Made by a program: the position numbers and the translations under genes. The notes under the pieces were generated by a model, which saw only the letters and a program-made list of their open reading frames with translations, made no database searches and was not told the DNA's origin. From Candidatus Auribacterota bacterium (GTDB lineage Bacteria; Auribacterota; Tritonobacteria; UBA1439), in contig JAPLCW010000116.1 of NCBI GenBank assembly GCA_026392015.1, positions 1 through 37,219 on the forward strand: a DNA stretch of 37,219 nucleotides. The letters are read 5' to 3'. Positions 16,979 through 24,440 of the stretch are shown here, piece by piece (the first letter of the stretch is position 1; every line of letters begins with the position of its first letter).

Positions 16979-17169
16979 ATAACCGCGGGTTGCGCGGATT
17001 AGGCGGATTAGAGGAACGTAGAGAATAGTAGATAGGGATGAACATCGATGAATACGGTAAGAATGATGAAGCTGTGTTAACCCGTGTTCATCCATGATTA
17101 TGGTGAAGTTTTCCCAAAAACTGCAGATGGACAACTTAAATCCGCATAATCCGCATAATCCGCGGTTAA
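16979..17169 (+). repeat. Nested palindrome: GCGGATTA arms around GATGAACA arms
   Basis: Outer arms are ATAACCGCGGGTTGCGCGGA plus TTAGGCGGATTA (16979-17011) and AATCCGCATAATCCGCATAA plus TCCGCGGTTA (17137-17169). Inside them a second inverted pair carries GATGAACA (17038-17045) and TGTTCATC (17085-17092). Each pair is a different word family. Confidence 0.75.
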
Positions 17170-17184
17170 AGACGTTATTCTCTC

Positions 17185-17640
17185 ATGGGTAAGATCGAAT
17201 CAATCAATATCAGCAAAGGCAAGGGAGGCCCCAAGTATCCTGTCGCCGAGGCTCGCCTCATTGAGAATCGGGGGATTGAGGGCGATGGGCACGGGGGGCC
17301 GGGTCCGCGGCAGGTGAGCCTGCTCTCCTGGGAGAGCGCGCTCATGATGAAGAATGCAGGGGCGGATATCGGATTTGGCTCATTTGGAGAGAATATCACC
17401 ACCTCCGGCCTTCCCTCGCGGGGCGTGGGTGTGGGGCACAGGTTCACGATGGGCGAGAGCGCGATAATCGAGGTAACCGCGGTCGGCAAGAACTGCCCAT
17501 CTCCCTGCAGTATATTTCGCCGGGTCGGGCGCTGCATCATGCCGGATGAGGGAATCTTCTGCAAGGTGGTCGTGGGGGGAGTGATCAGGGCGGGGGACGC
17601 CATTCACCCTCTCGTGAGGAAGGCGGGTAACGAGGATTAA
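17185..17640 (+). CDS. MOSC domain protein
   Basis: 151 residues, a single MOSC domain (the fold of molybdenum-cofactor sulfurase C-termini). Visible features: GIEGDGHGGPGPRQVSLLSW, FGSFGENITTSGLP, and the conserved Cys in KNCPSPCSIF. Stand-alone MOSC proteins beside moaC and mog genes are common and are thought to handle Mo cofactor or sulfur; the exact reaction is unknown. The TAA stop lies inside a GGATTAAG repeat. Confidence 0.9.
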   Translation: MGKIESINISKGKGGPKYPVAEARLIENRGIEGDGHGGPGPRQVSLLSWESALMMKNAGADIGFGSFGENITTSGLPSRGVGVGHRFTMGESAIIEVTAVGKNCPSPCSIFRRVGRCIMPDEGIFCKVVVGGVIRAGDAIHPLVRKAGNED

Positions 17641-17704
17641 GGATTAAGCATTACAGCTTCAAAGGATATGGGGTTTTGCTTAGTGCTTAATCCTTACTGC
17701 TGAC
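17632..17704 (+). repeat. GGATTAAG element, copy 2
   Basis: GAGGATTAAGGATTAAGC, core TTACAGCTTCAAAGGATATG and GGGTTTTGCTTAGTGC, inverse arm TTAATCCTTACTGCTG. It supplies the stop codon of the MOSC gene. Confidence 0.85.
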
Positions 17705-17720
17705 TGTTTATCCGTGATTC

Positions 17721-18248
17721 ATGCATATGGAAAAAATAAGTGTCGGGATTGTGGTGGTGAGCGATAGCGTTGCCGCGGGGAGGCGGACGGACGGCTGCGT
17801 CGCCGCGCTCGAAAAGGTTTTTCCACCCGGGGAGGCTTCCGTCGCTGCCCGCGTGATTGTACCCGATGAAATCGGCGCGATACGGAAGGCCGTCCGGCGT
17901 ATGACCGACAGGGAGAAACTGGAGCTTGTCCTCACCGCCGGAGGTACAGGGCTCGGTCCGCGCGATGTGACCCCCGAGGCGCTCGCGGCTCTTATCGAGA
18001 AGAACGTTCCGGGGATTGCAGAGGCGATGCGCGGCGAGGGACGGAAGTCGACGCCGACGGCGATCTTAAGTCGTTCGCTCGCAGGCTCCAGGGGAAAATC
18101 ACTGATCATCGCCCTGCCGGGCAGCCCACACGGAGCGGCGGAGAGTCTCTCGTGTGTGTGGCCGGTGATACCGCATGCCCTGGAAATCCTGCGGGGGGAG
18201 GGGAAGGAATGCGGCGGAAAAAAGCCAGGATTAAGGTTTAAGCGCTAA
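17721..18248 (+). CDS. mog: Molybdopterin adenylyltransferase-type protein (MogA/MoaB family)
   Basis: 175 residues. The MogA/MoaB signature is present: GIVVVSDSVAAGRR near the N-terminus, TAGGTGLGPRDVTPEA (about 74-89) and ALPGSPHGAAE. The family adenylates molybdopterin before metal insertion. The start could be 17721 or 17727. The last eight or so residues (KPGLRFKR) are read from a GGATTAAG repeat, so the native C-terminus has been overwritten. Confidence 0.92.
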   Translation: MHMEKISVGIVVVSDSVAAGRRTDGCVAALEKVFPPGEASVAARVIVPDEIGAIRKAVRRMTDREKLELVLTAGGTGLGPRDVTPEALAALIEKNVPGIAEAMRGEGRKSTPTAILSRSLAGSRGKSLIIALPGSPHGAAESLSCVWPVIPHALEILRGEGKECGGKKPGLRFKR

Positions 18249-18364
18249 GGATTAAGAAAAGCAGGATTAAGGATTAAGCAGTACAACTTCAAAGAATATC
18301 GGATTTTGCTTAGTGCGTACTGCTTAATTCCTACCAATGGAATGGGCTTAATCCTTACTGCTGG
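18226..18364 (+). repeat. GGATTAAG element, copy 3
   Basis: Begins inside the mog coding end. GGATTAAGGTTTAAGCGC and GCAGGATTAAGGATTAAGC; core ACAACTTCAAAGAATATCGG and ATTTTGCTTAGTGC; inverse arm GAATGGGCTTAATCCTTACT. The longest of the three copies. Confidence 0.85.
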
Positions 18365-18387
18365 ATTTAGCATTTGAAAGGTTAATA

Positions 18388-18948
18388 ATGGTCAACATTG
18401 GAATGAATCGTGCCGTTCACCTTGCGCGGAGAGACGCGCATTACCGCTGCTACATCGAGCTCCTGGAGAAACGGTTTGAGGAAGCCTCACTGGCGAAGCG
18501 AAGGGAGAGGATCGCGAAGATGTTGGGCCACCTCGAGGAGACGCGCCACGAGGCGATATGCGCCCTGCGGGGGACAAGCGGATGGAGAGCGGAAAAGATG
18601 TTTGTCAAATATCTGAACCTGATCTGCGACGCGGCTCTGGCAGCGCAAGTCATGATTCACCATGAGGCGCTTCTCAGGGAGGATAAAAGCTTTTTGAAAA
18701 AATTTCTCCGGGGAGGGATGGAGAAGATCCTTCAGTTCGAGGAGAGGAGCAGGAGCATGGCGGGAGAAATCATCGATACCATGGCGCAGCTCGTGCTCTA
18801 TGCGGGTTCGATTTACAGTGAGCTTAAGACCGCGAATTTGGAATCGCTCTCGCCCAATGACAGGATACGCTACCGTATCGCACACGATGTGGTGGCACCC
18901 AACTATTCAAAGTACGGAGAGAAGCGTGAGAAAACCCAAGAGCCCTGA
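18388..18948 (+). CDS. Uncharacterised helical protein
   Basis: 186 residues, no family recognised. It lacks a signal peptide or membrane segment and is Arg/Glu/Leu-rich, predicted largely alpha-helical (LEKRFEEASLAKRRERIAKM). GAAAGG lies seven bases before the ATG. It overlaps the Minf_1886 gene by 23 bases, so the two are probably cotranslated. Confidence 0.85.
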   Translation: MVNIGMNRAVHLARRDAHYRCYIELLEKRFEEASLAKRRERIAKMLGHLEETRHEAICALRGTSGWRAEKMFVKYLNLICDAALAAQVMIHHEALLREDKSFLKKFLRGGMEKILQFEERSRSMAGEIIDTMAQLVLYAGSIYSELKTANLESLSPNDRIRYRIAHDVVAPNYSKYGEKREKTQEP

Positions 18949-19288
18949 TCAGATCGTTCGCGAGATTGTTGCCCGTGACCATAGGTATGCTCTGGATGCG
19001 TATCAGTTTGTGATGGAAGCCCTCGAGCGCACCTACCGGATTGTGGGAAAGAAGAGGCACGTTACCGGGCAAGAGCTACTCGAAGGCGCGCGGCGATGGG
19101 CCGTTGAACGGTACGGCCCGATGGCGAGGACGGTGCTCGCACATTGGGGGGTCAATTGTTGCGAGGATTTGGGAGAGGTGGTGTTCAATTTGGTGGAGAG
19201 CGGCGTTCTCAACAAAAGTGAGCGAGACAGCAGGGATGACTTTAAGTGCGGTTTTGATTTTAAGGAGGCATTTGATAGTGTGGATTGA
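18926..19288 (+). CDS. Minf_1886 family protein (Planctomycetes/Verrucomicrobia conserved)
   Basis: 120 residues from a GTG at 18926 (GGAGAG upstream). RDHRYALDAYQFVMEALERT, KRHVTGQELLEGARRWAVER, FGPLARTVL-like YGPMARTVLAHWGV, and EDLGEVVFNLVESGVL match the small family known from Minf_1886 and TIGR04138, seen mostly in PVC bacteria. No function is established. Its presence supports a PVC-allied host. Confidence 0.85.
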   Translation: MRKPKSPDQIVREIVARDHRYALDAYQFVMEALERTYRIVGKKRHVTGQELLEGARRWAVERYGPMARTVLAHWGVNCCEDLGEVVFNLVESGVLNKSERDSRDDFKCGFDFKEAFDSVD

Positions 19289-19345
19289 TTAAGTTTGTTA
19301 ACGATCACTCAATCACCGACTTGCTTTTTCTGTGGAGGAAATGTT

Positions 19346-19687
19346 ATGGAAAAGAATGGAAACAGCATTCATGATATGCGGTTCCTCTCTCTCGTTATGA
19401 GCCTTCATAGCTCTGCCTGGATTGCCCTGGGCAAGGTGGCAAATCCGATGACGGGAAAAATGGAGAGGGACCTGGCTGCCGCCCAGGCACACATCAATCT
19501 CCTTGAGACGCTCAAGGTTAAGACGAAAGGGAATCTGAGCCACGAGGAGGAAAAGATACTCTCCAATTATCTGAGCATGCTTCAGCTGAACTATGTTGAG
19601 GAGAGCTCTCGTACAAGTGAGAAGCCCCCGGAGGAGGCGGTACCTGACTCCGGCGACCCAAAAGAGGGCCCGGAGAAGAAAGCCTGA
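19346..19687 (+). CDS. DUF1844 protein
   Basis: 113 residues from ATG 19346 (GGAGG six bases upstream). MRFLSLVMSLHSSAWIALGK, NPMTGKMERDLAAAQAHINL and LETLKVKTKGNLSHEEEKIL match DUF1844, a small helical protein of unknown function widespread in PVC and deltaproteobacterial lineages. The C-terminal 25 residues are Pro/Glu-rich and probably disordered. Confidence 0.9.
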   Translation: MEKNGNSIHDMRFLSLVMSLHSSAWIALGKVANPMTGKMERDLAAAQAHINLLETLKVKTKGNLSHEEEKILSNYLSMLQLNYVEESSRTSEKPPEEAVPDSGDPKEGPEKKA

Positions 19688-19773
19688 CGCGCGTCGGAGG
19701 ACGATGCGACAGGTGCTCTCCCTTGCCCACCCAGGCTCTACATGGCATGGTGCGCTCCCCGCGCAGTAACCGT

Positions 19774-19802
19774 TTGATGTATTCCCCGCTCTGGAGTATA
19801 AT
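19774..19802 (+). promoter_or_regulatory. Sigma-70 type promoter
   Basis: TTGATG (19774-19779), a 17-base spacer, and a perfect TATAAT (19797-19802). It lies about 70 bases before the GTG of the Cys-rich gene at 19871 and is the best promoter match in the window. Confidence 0.65.
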
Positions 19803-19870
19803 GCCCTCCTGATGGTGAGCGGCTCGAAAACGGAACCCGCCAAACGCAAAAAGAGGTTCGGAGGGGGCGT

Positions 19871-20392
19871 GTGAAGAGCACCATGGAATGGGCAGGCCTG
19901 AAGCGCGCGGTGCGCTGTGTGCGCTGCGCCCGTAATTTTGAGGACCGCGAGGGATACTGCTCGATGCTCTTTATGGGAGGGGATGGACTGCTGCGCGAAG
20001 ATTATTGTGCACCCTGCTGGGATGGGGCCGACCAGGGGAGACGAGTTCAGGCAATTTCGCACTGGCTCGGACGCTTCAAGGCGGAGCCGCCGAAACAGAA
20101 GGAAGAGCCGATAGCGAAGAATGCGGTGGAGCGCCTTCTCAGAAAATATCTCGTTTCGAAAGAGCCGGCGCATATCAATTTCTGCTACATCCTTGCCCTG
20201 ATGATGGAACGCAAGAAGCGCCTGATGCCGAGAGACCGAGTCACAGAACCGGGAACGGGGAGGAGAATCATCGTATACGAGCTTGCCGAGAACGGCGAAT
20301 CTCTTTTTATCGAGGATCCCGGATTGCACGTCAGCCAGGCAAAGGAGGTCCAGAAACAGGTGAAGGAACTCCTGGATCAGGAGGGTGTGTAA
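19871..20392 (+). CDS. Uncharacterised protein with Cys-rich N-terminus
   Basis: 173 residues from GTG 19871 with GGAGGGGG upstream. The first 55 residues hold two Cys pairs, CVRCARNFEDREGYC and CAPCW, likely one zinc site. The rest is helical (KNAVERLLRKYLVSKEPAHI, MMERKKRLMPRDRV) and ends in a coiled-coil-like segment. I recall similar hypothetical proteins in PVC-type genomes but cannot name a family or function. Confidence 0.85.
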   Translation: MKSTMEWAGLKRAVRCVRCARNFEDREGYCSMLFMGGDGLLREDYCAPCWDGADQGRRVQAISHWLGRFKAEPPKQKEEPIAKNAVERLLRKYLVSKEPAHINFCYILALMMERKKRLMPRDRVTEPGTGRRIIVYELAENGESLFIEDPGLHVSQAKEVQKQVKELLDQEGV

Positions 20393-20505
20393 TAGTCCGT
20401 GACGAGACAGTACCTGTAAACTTTGCAAGGGATCGGTAATGGGGGATATTCCACCCCCGTGAGGCTGAGGCAGTACTAAACCTTAAACTTTTAATTGTAG
20501 TCCCC

Positions 20506-21465
20506 GTGTATACCAAATTCTATAACCTCAAGGAGCAGCCGTTCAGCCTCACACCAGACTCGCACTTCCTCTATCTTAGCGCACAGCACAGGGACGCCCT
20601 GGGGCATCTCCTCTACGGAATACGTGAACGTAAAGGCTTTATGCTCGTGAGCGGCGAGGTGGGGACAGGGAAGACCACGCTTTGCCGGGCCCTCATCAAA
20701 GAAATAGAGAGGGAGGCGGAGGTGGGCTTTATTCTCAATAGCTTTTTATCCGCCAAGGAGCTCCTCAAAGCAATCAATGAAGACCTATGCTGCCACCGCA
20801 GCGCAAAATCGAAGAAGGAGCTTGTCGATGAGTTGAATCAGTTCCTTCTCCAGCAGCACGGGACAGGCCGAACGGTCGTTCTCATCCTTGACGAGTGCCA
20901 GAACCTCCAGATGCCGGTGCTCGAACAGCTTCGGATGCTTTCGAACCTGGAAACGGAAAAGGAGAAGCTGCTCCAGATCATCATGGTAGGACAATCCGAA
21001 CTCATTGAGAAACTGGAGCGAGAGGAGCTGAGGCAGCTCGCCCAGCGTATCAGCGTGACATACCACCTTCAGCCCCTGGACTATCGCGAAACGGTCCATT
21101 ACATTTCTCATCGGATGAGGATCGCCAGTGGAACTGACGGCGGCGGGGACGGCGATGGAAAGGGCGCCCCATCGGTCCGGTTTACTCGCGCTGCCATGAA
21201 GAGAATATTTCTCTATGCAGAGGGAATCCCGCGGAAGATAAACATCATCTGCGATCGAGCCCTTCTCGTCGGTTACGTGAAGGGGAAGCGGCGGATATCG
21301 GATTGGGTCATCCGCCGCGCGCTTATGGAGATTCAGAAGCATCCCCGGGCCGCTCGCAAAAAGCGGCGCTACTCCCGATTATCAATTCTCCGGCGGGTTG
21401 GCTTGCTCTGTGCGGCGGGGGCGCTTGCATGGGGGTATTGCATGTCATGGGGTTGGATCAGATGA
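20506..21465 (+). CDS. GspA/ExeA-type AAA ATPase
   Basis: 319 residues from GTG 20506. It begins MYTKFYNLKEQPFSLTPDSH, the signature start of ExeA/GspA-like ATPases. Walker A GEVGTGKTT is at residues 50-58, Walker B VVLILDECQN near 124-133. A hydrophobic segment near residues 298-316 (GLLCAAGALAWGYCMSW) anchors it in the inner membrane. GspA works with GspB to help secretin assembly in type II secretion; the overlapping gspB-like gene supports this. No peptidoglycan-binding domain is present. It could alternatively serve a type IV pilus. Confidence 0.88.
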   Translation: MYTKFYNLKEQPFSLTPDSHFLYLSAQHRDALGHLLYGIRERKGFMLVSGEVGTGKTTLCRALIKEIEREAEVGFILNSFLSAKELLKAINEDLCCHRSAKSKKELVDELNQFLLQQHGTGRTVVLILDECQNLQMPVLEQLRMLSNLETEKEKLLQIIMVGQSELIEKLEREELRQLAQRISVTYHLQPLDYRETVHYISHRMRIASGTDGGGDGDGKGAPSVRFTRAAMKRIFLYAEGIPRKINIICDRALLVGYVKGKRRISDWVIRRALMEIQKHPRAARKKRRYSRLSILRRVGLLCAAGALAWGYCMSWGWIR

Positions 21466-21932
21466 GCACAATCCTCAGGGCATTAAAAAAAGCGGAAGAG
21501 AGCAGGGCGAGAGAGACGCTTCCGGGGAAGATATTCCCCGATGAAAGCGCATCGGTACGGTGGGGTGTTCGGATGCCGTTGCTTGTGGGAGGGTTCTGTA
21601 GTGTGTGTGTGTGTGTCGCCGTGATAGTGCTACTGCATCTGCGCAATCAGGGCACACAGCTTCCGGTGAATCCGGGAACCGCTTCCGCTCGGAGAGTGAG
21701 CGAACCGATACCTCAGGGCTCCGCCGCGGGAGCCCCGGAAACCCCGGTGCCGCTCCCTCCGAAGCTGCGCCTCTCCGGGATATTGTGGGATGAGTCGCAG
21801 CCGTTGGCGATCATAAACGGGAAGCCCTCGAGAACGGGGGCGGAGATCGATGGCGCAACGGTCGTCAGGATCGACAGGAACGATGTGCAGGTGCGCTGGA
21901 AAGAGAAAATCATCACCCTGAGTGTTGAGTGA
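21462..21932 (+). CDS. GspB-like membrane protein
   Basis: 156 residues, start fixed by the ATGA overlap with the ATPase. It opens MSTILRALKKAEESRA, typical of GspB/PulB proteins, has one membrane segment near 34-56, a Pro-rich periplasmic linker, and ends with LRLSGILWDESQPLAIINGK, the GspB/PilP-like periplasmic module that contacts secretin or peptidoglycan. A (GT)7 run at 21601-21614 encodes part of the membrane segment. Confidence 0.85.
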   Translation: MSTILRALKKAEESRARETLPGKIFPDESASVRWGVRMPLLVGGFCSVCVCVAVIVLLHLRNQGTQLPVNPGTASARRVSEPIPQGSAAGAPETPVPLPPKLRLSGILWDESQPLAIINGKPSRTGAEIDGATVVRIDRNDVQVRWKEKIITLSVE

Positions 21933-21960
21933 GATGATTGAATGACAAATGATAAAACCC

Positions 21961-21990
21961 GCAATAAGGATTAAGCTCTAAGAATTAAGC
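21961..21990 (+). repeat. GGATTAAG stutter, partial
   Basis: AATAAGGATTAAGCTCTAAG then AATTAAGC, between gspB and the TPR gene. It lacks the conserved core of the full elements. Confidence 0.6.
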
Positions 21991-22039
21991 TTTATCAAAA
22001 TCATAACACATTCACAAATTAGCGAAGGGAGTGAGAGAG

Positions 22040-23269
22040 ATGCACGCAGGCAGGAGGGCGACCGGAGGCGTAAGGGCTGTGGCAGTGTGGAGCGCATTCA
22101 TCATCACCTTGATCGCATCCACAGGCTCCATGGCGCAGGGCGATCGCAACACGGAGTTCTATGTGAGGCTTGGAAAGTCGTTCCTGGCGAGCGGACAGTT
22201 TGACCAGGCTCTTTCGATGTTCGAGAAGGCACAATCTATTGATAAGGAACTTGACCTCCATCAGGGAATTGCCGATGCGCATCGCGGCATCGCTGACGCG
22301 CTGCTTGCAAAGGGGGATTGCCGCGCCGCGGTTGCGCATTACGAGGCGGCGAAGAAACTCATGCCGGATCTCGATATCCGGCCGAAGCTGGGGGATGCAT
22401 ACACAAAGCTCGCTTCTCAGTGCCTCCAGGAAGGGAATCTCGAGGAAGCGATCGTGAACGCAGGCAAGGCGCTCGACTTCTCTCCCGGAGACGAGGGAAT
22501 TCTCAAAATAAAGGCGGAGGCCCTTCTCAAGAAGGGAGATTTTGCAGACTCCCTCAAACAGTTCAACGAGATTGTGAAAGAATTTCCCCAGGATCTAGAA
22601 GCCCGGATGAAGGTAGGATTGCTCAATGAGAGGTTGGGGAACGGAAAACAGGCGGTGCAGGCATACCAGTCTCTGATAGATCAGAATTCTCAATATGTGC
22701 CCGCCTATATCGCTCTGGGCGAATACTACGAGAAGAAGGCGAATCTCGGGAGAGCTGCGGAGATTTACCGGAAGGGTATCGAGAAGGCGCCCTCTGATGT
22801 TTCGCTCCACACCAATCTCGCCTGGATCCATATCGGCGAAGAGGACTTTCTGAACGCTTACAGGGAGTGCAAAACGGCTCTGGAGTTGGACCCGGGAAAC
22901 CCGTATGCCTATAACTACCTCGGTTTGATATTTACCCGCATTAATCAATTCCCGGAGGCGCGGGAGGCGTTCACAAAATCGCTCGCCGTGAAACCGGACT
23001 ATATCGGTGCCCGACTGAATCTCGCCTTCCTCTACAGTCTTATGAATCGTAACGAGGATGCGGTCAAAGAGTACAAGTCGGTACTGGAGCGGGATCCCGA
23101 GAATGCGGAAGCCCACTACAATCTCGGAAAAATCTACAAGAAAGATCGGAGATTTGTCCTGGCCCGGTATCATCTCGAGAGAGCTGCCAAGCTCTACGGA
23201 TATAGTTCCACGCTCGGTCAGAGAGCCCTAAAAAAATTAAATCAGCCCGACAAGGAGAAAAAGGAGTAG
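22040..23269 (+). CDS. Exported TPR protein
   Basis: 409 residues from ATG 22040 (AAGGGAG nine bases upstream; GTG 22031 is possible). A signal peptide is clear: AVAVWSAFIITLIASTGSMA, cleavage near residue 33. The rest is about ten tetratricopeptide repeats, e.g. NTEFYVRLGKSFLASGQFDQ ALSMFEKA, and NPYAYNYLGLIFTRINQFPE. It is probably a periplasmic scaffold. Its position after gspAB suggests, but does not prove, a role in the same envelope machine. Confidence 0.88.
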   Translation: MHAGRRATGGVRAVAVWSAFIITLIASTGSMAQGDRNTEFYVRLGKSFLASGQFDQALSMFEKAQSIDKELDLHQGIADAHRGIADALLAKGDCRAAVAHYEAAKKLMPDLDIRPKLGDAYTKLASQCLQEGNLEEAIVNAGKALDFSPGDEGILKIKAEALLKKGDFADSLKQFNEIVKEFPQDLEARMKVGLLNERLGNGKQAVQAYQSLIDQNSQYVPAYIALGEYYEKKANLGRAAEIYRKGIEKAPSDVSLHTNLAWIHIGEEDFLNAYRECKTALELDPGNPYAYNYLGLIFTRINQFPEAREAFTKSLAVKPDYIGARLNLAFLYSLMNRNEDAVKEYKSVLERDPENAEAHYNLGKIYKKDRRFVLARYHLERAAKLYGYSSTLGQRALKKLNQPDKEKKE

Positions 23270-23308
23270 GGGGTGATGGGTCAGTCTCGCGAGGTTTCAA
23301 ACCATATC

Positions 23309-23370
23309 CCCTCCCCCTCCGAAGGGGAGCCTGTGCTGAGCCTGCCGAAGCAAGGGTTGGGGTGGGGGTG
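23309..23370 (+). repeat. 62-bp direct repeat, copy 1
   Basis: Contains CCCTCCCCCTCCGAAGGGGA, GCCTGTGCTGAGCCTGCCGA and GGGTGGGGGTG. A nearly identical copy in the same orientation lies at 36151-36212. The ends (CCCTCCCCC and GGGTGGGGGTG) are mutually complementary. Confidence 0.85.
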
Positions 23371-23426
23371 CTCTATTCTTGGCAACCGAGCCGCTTTATA
23401 GCGAAGTCTCCTCAAGTGGGAGAAAG

Positions 23427-23459
23427 AAACAGGGGGCATCTTTTGGATGCCCCCTGTTT
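23427..23459. terminator. Bidirectional intrinsic terminator
   Basis: AACAGGGGGCATC (23428-23440) pairs perfectly with GATGCCCCCTGTT (23446-23458) around TTTTG. TTTT follows on + and an A-rich run (AGAAAGAAA) precedes, giving T-rich sequence on -. It separates the convergent TPR and bactofilin genes and can end both transcripts. Confidence 0.85.
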
Positions 23460-23491
23460 TCTGTGAATTCTATTCGCGATCGGGCGCGCAC

Positions 23492-24046
23492 CTACTCCGC
23501 AGCCACGGGTGATCCGATTTTCTCGCTGAGTCGCTCCTCTTTCCCCCTCTTGAAATCGGGGCGCGCGGATTTTTCCTGACGAGGCTGCTCCGCGGAGGAT
23601 TTCTGGGCGGTTACCGAGCACTTGCCCACGATGTTCACCCCTTCAGCAATGGTGAGGCGGGCGGCTTGGATATCGCCGAACATCTTCGCGGTCGACCGCA
23701 GTTCGATCTTATCCTCGCAGGTGACATTCCCCTCGATCTTTCCCTCCACGATGATGTTCCCCACGTGGATCTCGGCCTTGAGGGCACCGCTCCTGCCGAC
23801 GAAGAGCGTCCCCTGCGAATCAATCTCACCTTCAAAGTTGCCGTCAATTCGAAGAGAATCCTTGAATTTGAGAGACCCCTTGAATTCTGCGTCAGGGCTG
23901 ATGACCGTTTCCTTGAGCTCACTATGCGACATCGGCTGTTGCAGTTTGTCCTGAATAATCATTTTCTGAGCCTCCTCCCTGCCCGGGTAATTGGGGATAC
24001 TCGAGCCAGTTCCGTTCGTGCCAAGCCTCCTCAGAATATTGCTCAT
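23492..24046 (-). CDS. Bactofilin (polymer-forming cytoskeletal protein)
   Basis: 184 residues starting MSNILRRLGTNG at 24046, chosen because GAGGAGGTG precedes it. The DUF583 core (about residues 46-125) is a right-handed beta-helix with the spaced Gly/Ile/Val pattern: FKGSLKFKDSLRIDGNFEGE, GALKAEIHVGNIIVEGKIEG. Bactofilins form nucleotide-free filaments that position envelope machinery. The Lys/Glu-rich C-terminus is unstructured. Confidence 0.93.
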   Translation of the reverse strand: MSNILRRLGTNGTGSSIPNYPGREEAQKMIIQDKLQQPMSHSELKETVISPDAEFKGSLKFKDSLRIDGNFEGEIDSQGTLFVGRSGALKAEIHVGNIIVEGKIEGNVTCEDKIELRSTAKMFGDIQAARLTIAEGVNIVGKCSVTAQKSSAEQPRQEKSARPDFKRGKEERLSEKIGSPVAAE

Positions 24047-24109
24047 CACACCTCCTCTTCCCGCAGTACTCCACAACCGCAGGCAACGCACCTGTGACTT
24101 TAGGATGGC

Positions 24110-24138
24110 ATTCAAACATATTACCGCGCTATTGTCAA
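24110..24138 (-). promoter_or_regulatory. Promoter of the bactofilin gene
   Basis: On the minus strand a perfect TTGACA (24133-24138) is followed by a 17-base spacer and TTGAAT (24110-24115, four of six), about 65 bases before the start codon. A MITE is inserted 19 bases upstream of the -35 box. Confidence 0.5.
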
Positions 24139-24149
24139 GAATGAAAATA

Positions 24150-24300
24150 TCCAGGACGTAATGGGTCAGTCTTGGGGGGTATCCCTTTCACTTGTCATCC
24201 CCGCGAAAGCGGGGATCCACTATGAAACCTGGATTCCTGCTTTCGCAGGAATGACATATTAAGCAATGTACCCCCCATAAGTGACCCCTTACTCCAGGAC
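24150..24300. mobile_element. Palindromic MITE with 8-bp target duplication, intact copy
   Basis: The element is 24158-24292: it begins GTAATGGGTCAGTCTTGGGG and ends TGACCCCTTAC, with TIRs matching over GTAA-GGGTCA and TGGGGGGTA. It is flanked by TCCAGGAC at 24150-24157 and 24293-24300, a perfect 8-bp duplication. Inside are two hairpins: CCCCGCGAAAGCGGGG and CCTGCTTTCGCAGG. No coding capacity. GTAA ends and 8-bp duplication suggest IS66-type mobilisation. Confidence 0.87.
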
Positions 24301-24330
24301 TTTCCCCGTCTTTTTCAAAAGATTAATAGC

Positions 24331-24440
24331 TTACCGCAGAGGCGCAGAGCACGCAAAGAGCGATCGCAAAGAATAATTCATAATAGCCTTGTTTTCTGCA
24401 TGATTTATCATCTCTGTGTGCTCCGCGTCTCCGCGGTGAA
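24331..24440 (+). repeat. TTACCGCAGAGGCGCAGAGC palindrome
   Basis: Left arm TTACCGCAGAGGCGCAGAGC plus ACGCAAAGAG; right arm CTCTGTGTGCTCCGCGTCTC plus CGCGGTGAA. It takes up much of the 350-base gap downstream of the DUF155-like gene; the remainder (24441-24646) is AT-rich with no gene I can support. Confidence 0.75.

Noticed and set aside
19313-20428. Minus-strand open frame (371 codons)
   Set aside because: Opposite the DUF1844 and Cys-rich genes, no recognisable domain and crosses a clear + strand promoter.
20393-20505. Possible riboswitch upstream of the GspA-like gene
   Set aside because: There is a GGGGGATATTCCACCCCC hairpin, but I could not match the surroundings to the c-di-GMP, fluoride or other known aptamer consensus.
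23273-23287. Solo end of the 24158-type MITE after the TPR gene
   Set aside because: GTGATGGGTCAGTCT matches the element end at 14 of 15 positions, but no partner end or duplication is visible, so I did not annotate it.
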